This document shows positions 51,044-59,786 of a stretch of DNA of 64,000 nt, piece by piece. Source of the stretch: Yinghuangia sp035454725. Lineage in GTDB: Bacteria > Actinomycetota > Actinomycetes > Streptomycetales > Streptomycetaceae. A program made the translations under genes and the position numbers. The notes under the pieces were generated by a model. It was not told the origin of the DNA, did no database searches, and saw nothing but the letters and a program-made list of their open reading frames with translations. Location of the stretch: positions 202,733 through 266,732 of the forward strand of contig NZ_JBPKBI010000010.1 in NCBI RefSeq assembly GCF_051388935.1. Reading direction: 5' to 3'. The first letter of the stretch is position 1. Each line of letters starts with the position of its first letter.

Positions 51044-51603
51044 ACATTGGCTCGTGAGGCAACTAAGGTTCCTGTTGTAGCCAAAGACAGTCAGTCGGGC
51101 GTGGCAGATGACGAACTGTCGCGCAGGGCAGTGAGGTTCGGCGGCGGAACCCCGGGGCCGTGAAGTGTGGCAAGGGTCCCGGGAGTCGGCACCGCCGGAC
51201 CGGGTGGCCCCGGAAGGGGGCCACCGCGCAGTACCGCGGAAAAGCAGTACCGAAGGAAAGAAGCGCAACACCATGGGAAAACCGCGGTGCCCCCGTCGGT
51301 TTCCATGGCAGGACACGAAAGAGGAAGGAGCGGACGTCACCAGGATCGCCCGCCAGGCGACAGACGCCGGCGGGAACCGCAGACCCCGGAATGGCAGGTG
51401 GTCCCCGGTCACGCAGTTGCGATCCCCGCACTCCCGCCCCCCGGGTGCGTGCGGACAACGAAAGCCGACGGAATACAGTCGGTAGATGGTGTGATGTCCC
51501 TTCGGGGCCCTGGTGCCGCACAGGCGCCAGGGCCCCTCGATGCGCGTCCGGGGTAATCCCGGAGAAACTGTTAGGACCCGAAGAAAACGCTTGAAGAGGT
51601 GCA
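51044..51603. other. intergenic leader region before the MerR gene, with one strong hairpin
   Basis: No coding sense is visible on either strand. A hairpin at 51503-51536 pairs GGGGCCCTGG with CCAGGGCCCC and adds an inner three-base stem. It could be a terminator for the upstream gene or part of the MerR leader. The tract 51240-51275 is adenine-rich. Confidence 0.45.
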
Positions 51604-51951
51604 GTGGTTTCCAGTGACCGCCCCGATCGTCCCGACGCGTTCGAGGACGACGACTACCCCGCCTACACCATGGGCCGCGCCGCCGAGATGATCGGAGTCA
51701 CCCCCGGCTTCCTGCGCGCACTCGGCGAGGCGCGTCTGATCACCCCGCTGCGCTCCGAGGGCGGCCACCGCCGTTACTCCCGCTACCAGTTGCGCATCGC
51801 GCAACGCGCCCGCGAACTCGTCGACCAGGGCACACCCATCGACGCCGCGTGTCGCATCATCATCCTGGAAGACCAGCTCGAAGAAGCCCTCCGCATCAAC
51901 ACGGAACTCCGCAAGGACCAACCACACCCGGCCGCGGACCACGACACCTGA
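51604..51951 (+). CDS. MerR-family transcriptional regulator
   Basis: A 115-residue short MerR protein. The winged helix begins YTMGRAAEMIGVTPGFLRAL, with wing residues RSEGGHRRYSRYQL, followed by a short helix (EDQLEEALRINTEL). It has no metal-binding cysteines. The sequence is very like a MerR group conserved in Streptomyces that lies near cold-shock genes. GTG start after AGAGGTG. A cold-shock gene follows 740 bp downstream. The regulated genes are unknown. Confidence 0.88.
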   Translation: MVSSDRPDRPDAFEDDDYPAYTMGRAAEMIGVTPGFLRALGEARLITPLRSEGGHRRYSRYQLRIAQRARELVDQGTPIDAACRIIILEDQLEEALRINTELRKDQPHPAADHDT

Positions 51952-52499
51952 CGCCATGCGGCCGACACACGGCGGCCCCGGCGAGTGCGTCCGGGCCTGT
52001 GGCCTGTGCGGGGCACTCGACGGTCGCGCCCGCTGTCAGCCCTGACGCAGCCCTCGCGCCGTCGCGGCCCATGGGCGACGCGGCGAGCGGACCGCTGCCC
52101 GCCGCCCGCCGACGCCGGACTCACCTGCGTCGATCCGACGGCTTGCCCGGCCCGCAAGCGATCGTGCGGATATCGAGCGCCTTCACAGCTTCGACCCGCA
52201 CCGTGTGGGGCCGATCCGCCGGCACCATGAACGCCGAGCCCCGTCCGGACGATTGCGACGGCCCGGTTCGTGCACAGCGTTTCGACGCCGCCGGTTCGTG
52301 CGCTTCTCCGGGACGGTTCGTGACGACACGTCGCCGGGACACCCCGGGCGGCGCTCGCACGGGGGCCTGCCGCCCCGCCCGATGCTTCGCCGCGCTCCGC
52401 AAGAAATCAATATGTGTGGTTGCGGCGACAGAATTCGCCGCGACGCGCGATGAGAATTTCTCCCACGAGAATACGAGTGGGTTATTCGCCTGCTCATAA
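51952..52499. other. intergenic region with no recognisable gene
   Basis: The open frames on both strands lack family similarity and have the arginine-rich composition of shadow frames. AT content rises sharply after about 52400 towards the cold-shock promoter. Confidence 0.5.
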
Positions 52500-52689
52500 A
52501 AACGCCGCAGCGTGCTACTGTCGATCTCAGTTGCAGTTGTGGTTCCCAGACTTCAAGTGCCCCCATCGTGCTCGCGCCCGGTGGGGAGTATTTTTGTATG
52601 CCCGGTGCTTTTCCGGCGGGGCAATCATTGCGGCGACGCGGAGCTTCGCACCGAGCGGACTCCGGGCACTGCCCCGAAGGAGATTTGAT
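52500..52689 (+). promoter_or_regulatory. promoter and long 5' leader of the cold-shock gene
   Basis: An AT-rich stretch ends in TACTGT (52519-52524), a plausible -10, leaving a leader of about 160 bases before the ATG. Long structured leaders are typical of cold-shock genes, where they control mRNA stability and translation at low temperature. GAAGGAGA lies seven bases before the start. I cannot define the structure by eye. Confidence 0.5.
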
Positions 52690-52893
52690 ATGGCAACCGG
52701 TACCGTGAAGTGGTTCAACTCGGAAAAGGGCTTCGGTTTCATCGAGCAGGACGGCGGCGGTCCCGACGTCTTCGCCCACTTCTCGAACATCGCCGCTCAG
52801 GGCTTCCGTGAGCTTCAGGAAGGCCAGAAGGTGAACTTCGACATCGCGCAGGGCCAGAAGGGCCCGACGGCCGAGAACATCGTTCCCGCCTGA
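52690..52893 (+). CDS. cold-shock protein (CspA family)
   Basis: A 67-residue single cold-shock domain. The RNA-binding motifs are GTVKWFNSEKGFGFIEQDGG (RNP1) and DVFAHFSNI (RNP2). It acts as an RNA chaperone. Length and sequence are those of the standard Streptomyces Csp proteins. It ends at a terminator 23 bases later, so it is monocistronic. Confidence 0.97.
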   Translation: MATGTVKWFNSEKGFGFIEQDGGGPDVFAHFSNIAAQGFRELQEGQKVNFDIAQGQKGPTAENIVPA

Positions 52894-52915
52894 CGCCACG
52901 CGCACCCAGCCTCAC

Positions 52916-52950
52916 AGCCGGGGCCGCACCCTGGGGTGCGGGCCCCGGCT
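52916..52950 (+). terminator. terminator after the cold-shock gene
   Basis: A GC-rich inverted repeat with 15-16-base arms, one bulged base and a CTGG loop. Confidence 0.8.
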
Positions 52951-52998
52951 CGTTGCATCACCGGACGTCCCCGCGCTTGTTCACGGCGCGAGCGGGCC

Positions 52999-53023
52999 AA
53001 GTGACCTGACTGATAGGTCACTT
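52999..53023. promoter_or_regulatory. isolated 25-bp operator-like inverted repeat
   Basis: AAGTGACCT and AGGTCACTT are perfect 9-bp arms separated by 7 bases. It lies downstream of both the cold-shock gene and the convergent MMPL gene, so it is not in an obvious promoter. It differs from the regulon palindromes although the outer half-site is similar. Confidence 0.45.
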
Positions 53024-53176
53024 CGTTGCCGTGTGGCGACGCGGGTCGCTTCGGAAGCGGAGGGTGCCTGCGAAGTGCGCTTGCCGGCACGTGGGTTGGG
53101 TGCGGGCAGGGAGCAGACAAGCACGACGGGCACGGCCCGCCTGCCGGGTGGGAGGCGGGCCGCGGCGGTTGTGGGG

Positions 53177-55435
53177 TCAGGATTCGGTCGGGTGCTTGGC
53201 GAATGACGGCTCGGGGCCGGCCGGTTCGGGGGCCGGGATGGGGGCGGGGACGGGTGCGGGTGCCGGGGCGGCTTCGCTGAGGCCGAAGCGGTCGTGGAAC
53301 TTGCGCAGGGTGCGGGGGGCGTACCAGGCCGAGCCGCCGAGCAGGCGCATCGCGGCGGGGACGAGCACGCCGCGCACGGCGACGGCGTCGATGAGGATGG
53401 CCAGCCCGCTGCCCAGACCGAACATTTGCATGAAGCTGAGCTTGGCGGTTCCGAACGCGAAGAAGCTCACCGCGAGCAGGCAGGCCGCCGCGCTGACGAT
53501 GCGTCCGGTGTGCCCGAGGCCGTGGGCGACGGCGGATTCGGTGTCCTCGCCCTGGTCGTGGAGTTCCTTGATCCGGCTGGTGACGAACACCTCGTAGTCC
53601 ATCGACAGGCCGAAGGCGATGCAGAACATCAGCACGGTCATCGACGTGTCCATCGGCTGCGGGGTGAAGCCGAGCAGGGAGGAGAGGTGGCCGTCCTCGA
53701 AGATCCAGGTCATGAGGCCGACGGTCGCGCCCAGGCTGACCAGGTTGAGGGCCAGCGCCCGCAGCGGCTGGACGATGCTGCCGGTGAAGAGGAAGAGCAG
53801 GAGGAAGGTGGTCAGGGCCACCAGGGCGATGGCGAGCGGGAGCCGGCCGCCGATGGAGTCCTTGGCATCGACCAGTTCGGCGTCGGTGCCGCCCACGAGG
53901 GCATGTGATCCGGCGGGGGGAGTGGTCGTCCTGACCTCGTCGACCAGGTGCTGCGCCGCGTCCGATTTCGGTTCCAGGGCGCTCACCACGGTGATGCGCT
54001 GCGCGTTGGGACGGCCGAGGGCTGCCTGCACGGGCCCGGCCGGCGTGGACCGCCCGGTGACGTAGGTTCCCGTGGCGGCCTCGACCCGGACGACACCGTC
54101 GAGCATGGAGAGTTCGGCGGCGTACGCGTCCAAGGGCGCGGTGTCCACGGGCTCGTCGATGACGATGTGGAGGGCGGCCTCGTCGTTGCCGTTGAAGTTC
54201 TCCCGGAGCACCGACGCGACCCGGCGGCTCTCGGCGTCCTCGGGCAGTACGCGTTCGTCCGGCGTGCCGAAGGTGATGCCCAGCAGCGGGCTCGCCGCCA
54301 GCAGCAGCACCGCGAGTACGGGCAGCGCGGTCAGCGCGGGCCTCCGCATGACAGTCCGGGCCAGCCGCTCCCATACGGACGTACGGGCGCCGTAGCGGGC
54401 CGGGTTCGCCCAGGGCAGTTTCCCGCTGTTGACCCGGTGGCCCAGCACGACGAACAGCGCCGGCATCACGAACAGCGTGCCGACCGCCGCGATGACGACG
54501 ACGCCGACTCCCGAGTAGCCGAACGAGCGGAGGAAGTACTGCGGGAACACCATGAGCGCCGCGAGTGCCGCCGCCACCGTCGCGGCGGAGAACGCGACCG
54601 TTCGGCCCGCGGTGCTCATCGTCCTGCGGACGGCGTCGTCCACGGTCGACCCGGACGCGAGCTGCTCCCGGAACCGGCTGATCATCAGCAGCGCGTAGTC
54701 GACGCCCAGTCCGAGGCCCAGGGCAGTCGTCAGGTTGATCGCGAAGACGGAGACGTCGGTGACGGTGCCGAGGAGGAAGAGCTGTGCGAACGTGCCGACG
54801 ACGGCGATGAGTGCGATGAGCAGCGGCAGCAGGGCCGCGACGACGCTGCCGAAGACGACCAGGAGCAGCACGAGGATCAGCGGCACGGCGATGGCCTCGG
54901 CCAGGAAGAGATCCTTCTCCGTCTGCGTCCCCATGTCCTTGTTCACGGCCGTTCCGCCGCCGGCCTGGACGGTGAGTGTGCCTTCGTACGGCCCGGCGTA
55001 GGCGTCGATGACCTTCTCGGCGTTCTTCTCCCGCTGTGTCTCGTCGCCCTCGACGTGGACGAGGACCAGCGCCTCGCGGCCGCTTTTGGAGCGGAGGTCG
55101 GGGCTGTGCGTGTCCCAGTAGGAGATCACGTTCGCAAGGTCCTGCTCCTCCTTGAGGTGGGCCACCAGCGACCGGCCGCTCCGCTCCGCGGCGGGGGCGT
55201 CGACACCTCCCTCGCCGGCACGGACCAACAGGACCAGGTTGGTCTCCCCGCCGAACTTGGCGTCGATGGCCTCCGCGGCGCGGCTCGATTCGGAGGCCGG
55301 GTCGTCGTAGCCGCCCCCCTGCAACTTGGTGAACGCTCCTACGCCCGCGACGCCCATGAGCACCACGGCCACGGCGGCGACGATCAGTACCAGCCGGGAC
55401 CGGCGAATCGCCAGTTCGGCTATGCGCTCAAACAC
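53177..55435 (-). CDS. MMPL-family RND transporter
   Basis: A 752-residue integral membrane exporter in two similar halves. Each has one helix, an extracytoplasmic domain and five further helices. The first half begins RLVLIVAAVAVVLMGVAGVG and has GLGLGVDYALLMISRFREQL; the second has AFGLSMDYEVFVTSRIKEL. The paired GxxxDY motifs are the proton-relay region of MMPL proteins. The C-terminus is proline- and alanine-rich. It is divergent from a TetR gene, a usual arrangement for drug or lipid efflux under repression. Confidence 0.94.
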   Translation of the reverse strand: MFERIAELAIRRSRLVLIVAAVAVVLMGVAGVGAFTKLQGGGYDDPASESSRAAEAIDAKFGGETNLVLLVRAGEGGVDAPAAERSGRSLVAHLKEEQDLANVISYWDTHSPDLRSKSGREALVLVHVEGDETQREKNAEKVIDAYAGPYEGTLTVQAGGGTAVNKDMGTQTEKDLFLAEAIAVPLILVLLLVVFGSVVAALLPLLIALIAVVGTFAQLFLLGTVTDVSVFAINLTTALGLGLGVDYALLMISRFREQLASGSTVDDAVRRTMSTAGRTVAFSAATVAAALAALMVFPQYFLRSFGYSGVGVVVIAAVGTLFVMPALFVVLGHRVNSGKLPWANPARYGARTSVWERLARTVMRRPALTALPVLAVLLLAASPLLGITFGTPDERVLPEDAESRRVASVLRENFNGNDEAALHIVIDEPVDTAPLDAYAAELSMLDGVVRVEAATGTYVTGRSTPAGPVQAALGRPNAQRITVVSALEPKSDAAQHLVDEVRTTTPPAGSHALVGGTDAELVDAKDSIGGRLPLAIALVALTTFLLLFLFTGSIVQPLRALALNLVSLGATVGLMTWIFEDGHLSSLLGFTPQPMDTSMTVLMFCIAFGLSMDYEVFVTSRIKELHDQGEDTESAVAHGLGHTGRIVSAAACLLAVSFFAFGTAKLSFMQMFGLGSGLAILIDAVAVRGVLVPAAMRLLGGSAWYAPRTLRKFHDRFGLSEAAPAPAPVPAPIPAPEPAGPEPSFAKHPTES

Positions 55436-55591
55436 GCACGATCTCCTAGATATCTACGGCGAAAACGACATGAGGCAGCCGGGGTTGGCCTGGGGGTGCC
55501 GGCGCGCGGCCAAGGCTCTGCGGCCTCGGCGACAAGTCAGGTGCGGTGTCGCACTCGTCGTCGGCGCAGGGAACGCTAGCGACGGAGAAGA

Positions 55592-55630
55592 AGGTTTGGC
55601 AGTGTGAGATTTGCTTAACAGTGCCAACCT
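55592..55630. promoter_or_regulatory. imperfect inverted repeat between MMPL and TetR genes
   Basis: AGGTTTGGCA (55592-55601) and TGCCAACCT (55622-55630) are inverted apart from one extra base, about 36 bp before the TetR start. It is a candidate operator for the divergent pair. Confidence 0.5.
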
Positions 55631-55666
55631 CCGATGGACCGGAGGGTGATGTCGTACGGTCCCTGC

Positions 55667-56419
55667 ATGTCCGCAGACGAACACGCAACGGCCATGCCCT
55701 CGCTGCGCATGCGGCGTCGGGCCGCCGCCACCCGCGAGATCCTCGACGCCGCCGAGCAGCACATCACCGAGAACGGACCGGCGGCACTGTCGTTGCGGAC
55801 CGTCGCGCGGAACCTGGGCATGACCGTGCAGGCGCTGTACCACTACTTCCCGAACCGGGACGCCCTCGTCACGGCACTCATCACCAAGGCGTACAGCGAC
55901 CTGGCCGACGCCGTGCAGGCCGCGGTCGACGCCGCGCCGGAAGAGCCGGGCGTGCCGCGGCTGGTGGCCGCCGCGGAGGGCTACCGCCGTTGGGCCGTCG
56001 CCCATCCGGAGCTCTACCAGCTTCTTTACGGAACGCCGCTGCGGTACTACTCGGCGCCCATAGACGGCCCGACCACCCAGGCGATGACCCGGATAAGCGC
56101 GATCTTCCAGCGCGAGTTGTTCGGGGGGTTCACCGCGGCGCAACTTGCCGCGGCCGAGACCGCGCCGGTCTCGGCCTCACTCCAGGAGTACCTGGACAAC
56201 CTGCCACAAAACAATCTGAAAGAGCTGCCGGCCGCCGCGGTCGCCATGCTGATGAGCGCGTGGGGCCACATGCACGGCCTTGTCGTGTTGGAGGTGTTCG
56301 GACACACCTCTTTCCTCGGTGACCACCAGGCCGAGATCTTCCGCACGGCGATGTGCGACATGTTGGCGGACATCCACCGCCGGATCCCGGCGCAGGTGGG
56401 CGGGTCGGCAGTCGGATAG
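55667..56419 (+). CDS. TetR-family regulator, probably of the MMPL transporter
   Basis: A 250-residue TetR protein. The DNA-binding domain (about 18-70) includes LRTVARNLGMTVQALYHYFP. The C-terminal domain is of the TetR_C_33-like type (WAVAHPELYQLLYGTPL). I start at ATG 55667; the longer frame runs back towards the operator. It is divergent from the MMPL gene with an inverted repeat between, so control of the pump and itself is likely. Confidence 0.9.
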   Translation: MSADEHATAMPSLRMRRRAAATREILDAAEQHITENGPAALSLRTVARNLGMTVQALYHYFPNRDALVTALITKAYSDLADAVQAAVDAAPEEPGVPRLVAAAEGYRRWAVAHPELYQLLYGTPLRYYSAPIDGPTTQAMTRISAIFQRELFGGFTAAQLAAAETAPVSASLQEYLDNLPQNNLKELPAAAVAMLMSAWGHMHGLVVLEVFGHTSFLGDHQAEIFRTAMCDMLADIHRRIPAQVGGSAVG

Positions 56420-56641
56420 TTCTCCGCCGGAGACGTTCACCGGGCCGGGCGGGGCCTCGACAAGCGGTGTCTTCGGAGCCACGGCGGCGAAGTCATGTCG
56501 TCTGTACGGGGTTTCGAGGCGGACGCGACGGCTCGCCGCCCCCGGCCGCCGCACCGTCGGGAGCGGCGTCGAGGGGCCAGTAAGGTACATCCGGTATCAG
56601 GCGAAACCGAGCACACAGCGCATCGGCGCGGAAAGGACGAG

Positions 56642-57292
56642 GTGCCCAAACCCGCCACGCCGCGTCGCGCGCCGGAGAAGGACACGCGCACGGCACTGCT
56701 CAACGCCGCGATGCAACTGATGCTGGACGAGGGGTACGCGGCCGTCACCACGCGCAAGGTCGCGGCCGAGGCCGACGTCAACCCGGCCCTGGTCCACTAC
56801 CACTTCAAGACCATGGACGACCTGTTCCTGGCCCTGTTCCGCCGAGGCGCCGAAGCGCACCTGTCGCGGTTGCAGGAAGCCGTCGACGGCACGCAGCCGT
56901 TGCGCGGCGTGTGGGAGGTCATCAGCGAACCCCGCGACACCGCACTGACGTTGGAGTTCCTGGCGCTCGCCAACCACCGCAAGGTGATCCGGGCGGAGCT
57001 GGCCGAATACTCCGCACGCTTCCGCCGACTCCAAGAGCAGGCACTCGACCGTGTCCTGCGCGCGCACGGTCGTACCCTCGACAAGCCGTCCCTGCCCACG
57101 CTCACCGTGCTGCTCGCCGGGCTGCCGCGGGTCCTGGCCATGGACGACGCGGTGGGGCTGCACCAAAGTCGCGGCGAAATCCTCGCGCTGATCGAGGAAT
57201 ACCTGGAGCGCTACGACCTCCCCGGGGCCCCGGACGGTCCGGGAGCGGACACGTCGTCGGAGGCTGCCGACCGCGTCGATACCGACGAGTGA
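56642..57292 (+). CDS. TetR-family regulator
   Basis: A 216-residue TetR protein. The DNA-binding helices are LMLDEGYAAVTTRKVAAEA followed by DVNPALVHYHFKTMDDLFLA. The C-terminal domain has LEFLALANHRKVIRAELAEY, seen in actinobacterial regulators of lipid or sterol genes. GTG at 56642 follows GAAAGGA; the longer frame is an unlikely basic leader. It has no obvious partner gene next to it. Its target is unknown. Confidence 0.88.
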   Translation: MPKPATPRRAPEKDTRTALLNAAMQLMLDEGYAAVTTRKVAAEADVNPALVHYHFKTMDDLFLALFRRGAEAHLSRLQEAVDGTQPLRGVWEVISEPRDTALTLEFLALANHRKVIRAELAEYSARFRRLQEQALDRVLRAHGRTLDKPSLPTLTVLLAGLPRVLAMDDAVGLHQSRGEILALIEEYLERYDLPGAPDGPGADTSSEAADRVDTDE

Positions 57293-57618
57293 ATCGGACG
57301 GTGGCCGCGACGCCACCGGTTTGAGCGCGGCCGGTCGCGGACTCCCGGACACCGAGCGAGGCGGTTCCGTGGTCGGCAGCGAGCCACTGCGGACCGGTTC
57401 GGCCAACACCGCCCCCACGACGGCGGTTTCATGCCCGGCGGCACGGAAGTCACGCGGAGATTGCCGTGGTTCGGCAATGTAATGCGCCTCTGCCCCATGC
57501 CAGCATGGCCGTGTGCTCGGAGCACCGGCAGGGGAGGAGGGCGACGGGCATGGCCGTGTTTCTCACCCTCGGCATCGCCGGTGTCGTCCTGCTCGCCCTT
57601 GTCGTCGTCACCCGCTAC

Positions 57619-57726
57619 CGGGTTTCCGGAGAGTGCTCCGGCCTTCAGACCGGAGGTGAATCCGGTCTCCCGTGTAGCGGGGCAGGGGAAGCCGGATCGG
57701 CGCCAGGGCGATCCGGCGTCGACCAC
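57619..57726 (+). repeat. left end of the IS200/IS605 element
   Basis: Three hairpins in order: CTCCGGCC with a TTCAGA-type turn and GACCGGAG, then CCCG-TGTA-GCGGGG, then GCCGGATCG with CGATCCGGC. This is the same architecture, with different stem sequences, as 18957-19055 and 33598-33697 read in reverse. It has no GGAGGA at its tip. Confidence 0.65.
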
Positions 57727-58095
57727 CTACGAAGGCCGGGCCTGTTGTTCGATGTACTGCCGCACCACGCTCAGCGGTGCGCCGCCGACGGACCCGGCGA
57801 AGTACGAGCCCGCCCACAGGCGTTGCGCGCGCCAGTAGTGCCGGGTCAGGTCGGGGAACTCATGGCGGAGCCTGCGGGAGCTGACGCCCTTGAGGCTGTT
57901 GACGAGCTTGGACACCGCGACCTTCGGCGGGAAGTCGACGAGGAGGTGGACGTGTTCGGGTTCGCCGTTGAACTCGACGAGTTCCGCTTCGAAGTCCGCG
58001 CACACGCTCCGCATGATCTCCTCGCAGCGTTCCAGGTGCCGGCCGGTGAACACCGGATGCCGGTACTTCGTTACGAAAACCAAATGCGCATGCAT
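57727..58095 (-). CDS. tnpA: IS200-type TnpA transposase, N-terminus frameshifted
   Basis: A 122-residue HUH/Y1 transposase. The HUH motif is His48-Val-His50 (EHVHLLVDF) and the catalytic tyrosine is Tyr114 (VVRQYIEQQ). The usual N-terminus, here TNRDIRAGRHCIFAN, lies in another frame starting at ATG 58144; one extra A near GCGAATGCAT separates the two. The visible frame therefore begins at an internal ATG, lacking about 16 residues. It may be inactive, or the extra base may be a sequencing error. Confidence 0.85.
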   Translation of the reverse strand: MHAHLVFVTKYRHPVFTGRHLERCEEIMRSVCADFEAELVEFNGEPEHVHLLVDFPPKVAVSKLVNSLKGVSSRRLRHEFPDLTRHYWRAQRLWAGSYFAGSVGGAPLSVVRQYIEQQARPS

Positions 58096-58160
58096 TCGCG
58101 AAAATACAGTGGCGACCCGCTCGTATGTCTCGGTTCGTATCCATAAACCAACTGTGTACC

Positions 58161-59381
58161 ATGGGTGTTGAGCAGCTTCGGTTCAGCTTCCGCGTGTACC
58201 CGACGCCCGGTCAACGCACAGCGTTGGCGAGGGCGTTCGGGTGCGCGAGGGTGGTCTACAACGACGCCCTGCGCGCGCGGGAGACCGCCCGCGCGGCGGG
58301 CGACCCGTGGCCGACGAGCAGCGACCTGTCGAAACGGCTCGTCACCGAAGCGAAGAAGACCCCGGAACGGGCGTGGCTCGGCGACGTGTCGTCGGTCGTG
58401 CTCCAGCAGTCCCTACGGGACCTCGACACGGCGTACAAGAACTTCTTCGACGGGCTGAAGGGCAAACGCTCGAAGATGGGGCCGCCCCGGTTCAAATCCC
58501 GCAAGGACACCCGGCAGGCCGTCCGGTTCACCGCGAACGCCCGCTGGTCGATCACAGCGGGCGGGAAGCTGCGTCTCCCGAAGGTCGGCGACGTCACGGT
58601 GAAGTGGTCCCGGCAGTTGCCGTCGGCCCCGTCGACCGTGACTGTGGTCAAGGACAGCGCGGGCCGGTACTTCGCGAGCTTCGTCGTCGACACGGGCGAT
58701 GGGGAAGAACTTCCGGAGACGACGGGCGCGGTCGGGATCGACCTCGGGTTGACGCATTTCGCGATCCTGTCGGACGGCACGAAGATCGCCGGCCCGCGTT
58801 TCCTGCGGCGCGCGGAAAAGCGCCTCAGGAAAGCTCGGCAGGACCTGTCCCGGAAGGCGAAGGGCAGCAACAACCGGGGCAAGGCGCGGGTGAAGGTCGC
58901 CCGCGCGCATGCGAAGGTCGCGGATGCGCGGCGCGAGTTCCACCACCAGCTCTCCACGAAACTGATTCGCGACAACCAAGCGATCGCCGTGGAGGACCTG
59001 TCGGTCAAGGGACTCGCCCGCACACGCCTCGCGAAGTCCGTGCACGACGCCGGGTGGTCGGCGTTCGTGACGATGCTGGAGTACAAAGCCGCCCGGTACG
59101 GGCGGACCCTGATCCGGATCGGCCGGTTCGAACCCACCTCGCAGGTGTGCTCGGAGTGCGGCGTGAAGGACGGCCCGAAACCGCTCAGCGTCCGGGAATG
59201 GGCGTGCGAGGCGTGTGGAGCCGTCCTGGACAGGGACATCAACGCGGCGGTCAACGTCGCCAAGGCCGCCGGACTGGCGGTGACAGCCTGTGGAGCGCAG
59301 GTAAGACCGGAACCCCAGGTTCCGGCGCAGCGTCGAGAAACAGGAACCCACCCGAAACCGCAGCCCACCACGGCTCGGTAG
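58161..59381 (+). CDS. tnpB: TnpB RNA-guided endonuclease
   Basis: A 406-residue TnpB beginning GVEQLRFSFRVYPTPGQRTA. RuvC residues are Asp194 (VGIDLGLTH), Glu279 (AIAVEDLSVKGLA) and Asp359 (LDRDINAAVN). The zinc ribbon uses Cys330/333 and Cys349/352. It is intact and divergent from tnpA. Its right-end RNA would take a guide beginning AAGGTGGCGGGTCCCAG from the flotillin gene, and so would recognise uninterrupted flotillin alleles. Confidence 0.95.
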   Translation: MGVEQLRFSFRVYPTPGQRTALARAFGCARVVYNDALRARETARAAGDPWPTSSDLSKRLVTEAKKTPERAWLGDVSSVVLQQSLRDLDTAYKNFFDGLKGKRSKMGPPRFKSRKDTRQAVRFTANARWSITAGGKLRLPKVGDVTVKWSRQLPSAPSTVTVVKDSAGRYFASFVVDTGDGEELPETTGAVGIDLGLTHFAILSDGTKIAGPRFLRRAEKRLRKARQDLSRKAKGSNNRGKARVKVARAHAKVADARREFHHQLSTKLIRDNQAIAVEDLSVKGLARTRLAKSVHDAGWSAFVTMLEYKAARYGRTLIRIGRFEPTSQVCSECGVKDGPKPLSVREWACEACGAVLDRDINAAVNVAKAAGLAVTACGAQVRPEPQVPAQRRETGTHPKPQPTTAR

Positions 59382-59384
59382 GCG

Positions 59385-59419
59385 GGAATCGCCGTCCTCC
59401 AGGGCGGCGAGGATGTCAA
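59385..59419 (+). repeat. right end of the IS200/IS605 element (omega-RNA 3' region)
   Basis: GGAATC, an 8-bp hairpin (59390-59409), then GAGGATGTCAA. The same flanking words occur at 17501-17534 around an unrelated stem, so the stem has co-varied while the borders are fixed. Confidence 0.7.
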
Positions 59420-59590
59420 AAGGTGGCGGGTCCCAGCGAGACGTTCATCGTCACCGGCTGCCGGGGAAAGCGGACGGCCAGCCGGCACATCCCGATCTCG
59501 GTACGCGGCGCGGTCACCCTGCGCGGCGTGAAGGTCAATCTCGAAGGCGTCGCGATCGTCAAGGTCGGCGGCAGCGAAGGGTCGTCCCGC

Positions 59591-59786
59591 ATTGATCTTG
59601 GGGGTGTGCGCGGTTGGCCCGGTCCGCCGGTTATCCGGCGAGGACGAGGTTGTGGAGGCGGGCGATTCCGAGCATGGCGTGGTGGACGCCGTCGCCGTTG
59701 AGCCGGCAGTCGCGGAGGATCTGCCAGGCCTTCATGCGGGCGAGGACGTGCTCGATGCGGGCGCGGACGCGGCGGTGGTCGGCGTC
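59591..59786 (-). mobile_element. IS5-family transposase remnant
   Basis: The minus strand ends a DDE transposase with RVRARIEHVLARMKAWQILR and DCRLNGDGVHHAMLGIARL, stopping at 59631. These are the C-terminal signature of an IS5-type group in actinobacteria. Only about 50 residues are left. It lies between two parts of the flotillin gene, replacing several hundred codons, so insertion was followed by deletion. Confidence 0.75.

Larger units (their letters stand above)
57619..59419 (+). mobile_element. IS200/IS605-family element with divergent tnpA and tnpB
   Basis: About 1.8 kb, inserted between CGCTAC and AAGGTGGCG of the flotillin gene with no target duplication, as expected for this family. 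It has a three-hairpin left end, tnpA on the minus strand, tnpB on the plus strand and a hairpin right end. The insertion point can be placed to within a few bases because the interrupted reading frame is known. Confidence 0.85.

Noticed and set aside
58485..58505. tRNA-like GGTTCAAATCC T-loop sequence
   Set aside because: It falls inside tnpB, where it encodes RFKSR, and no acceptor or anticodon arm can be formed around it.
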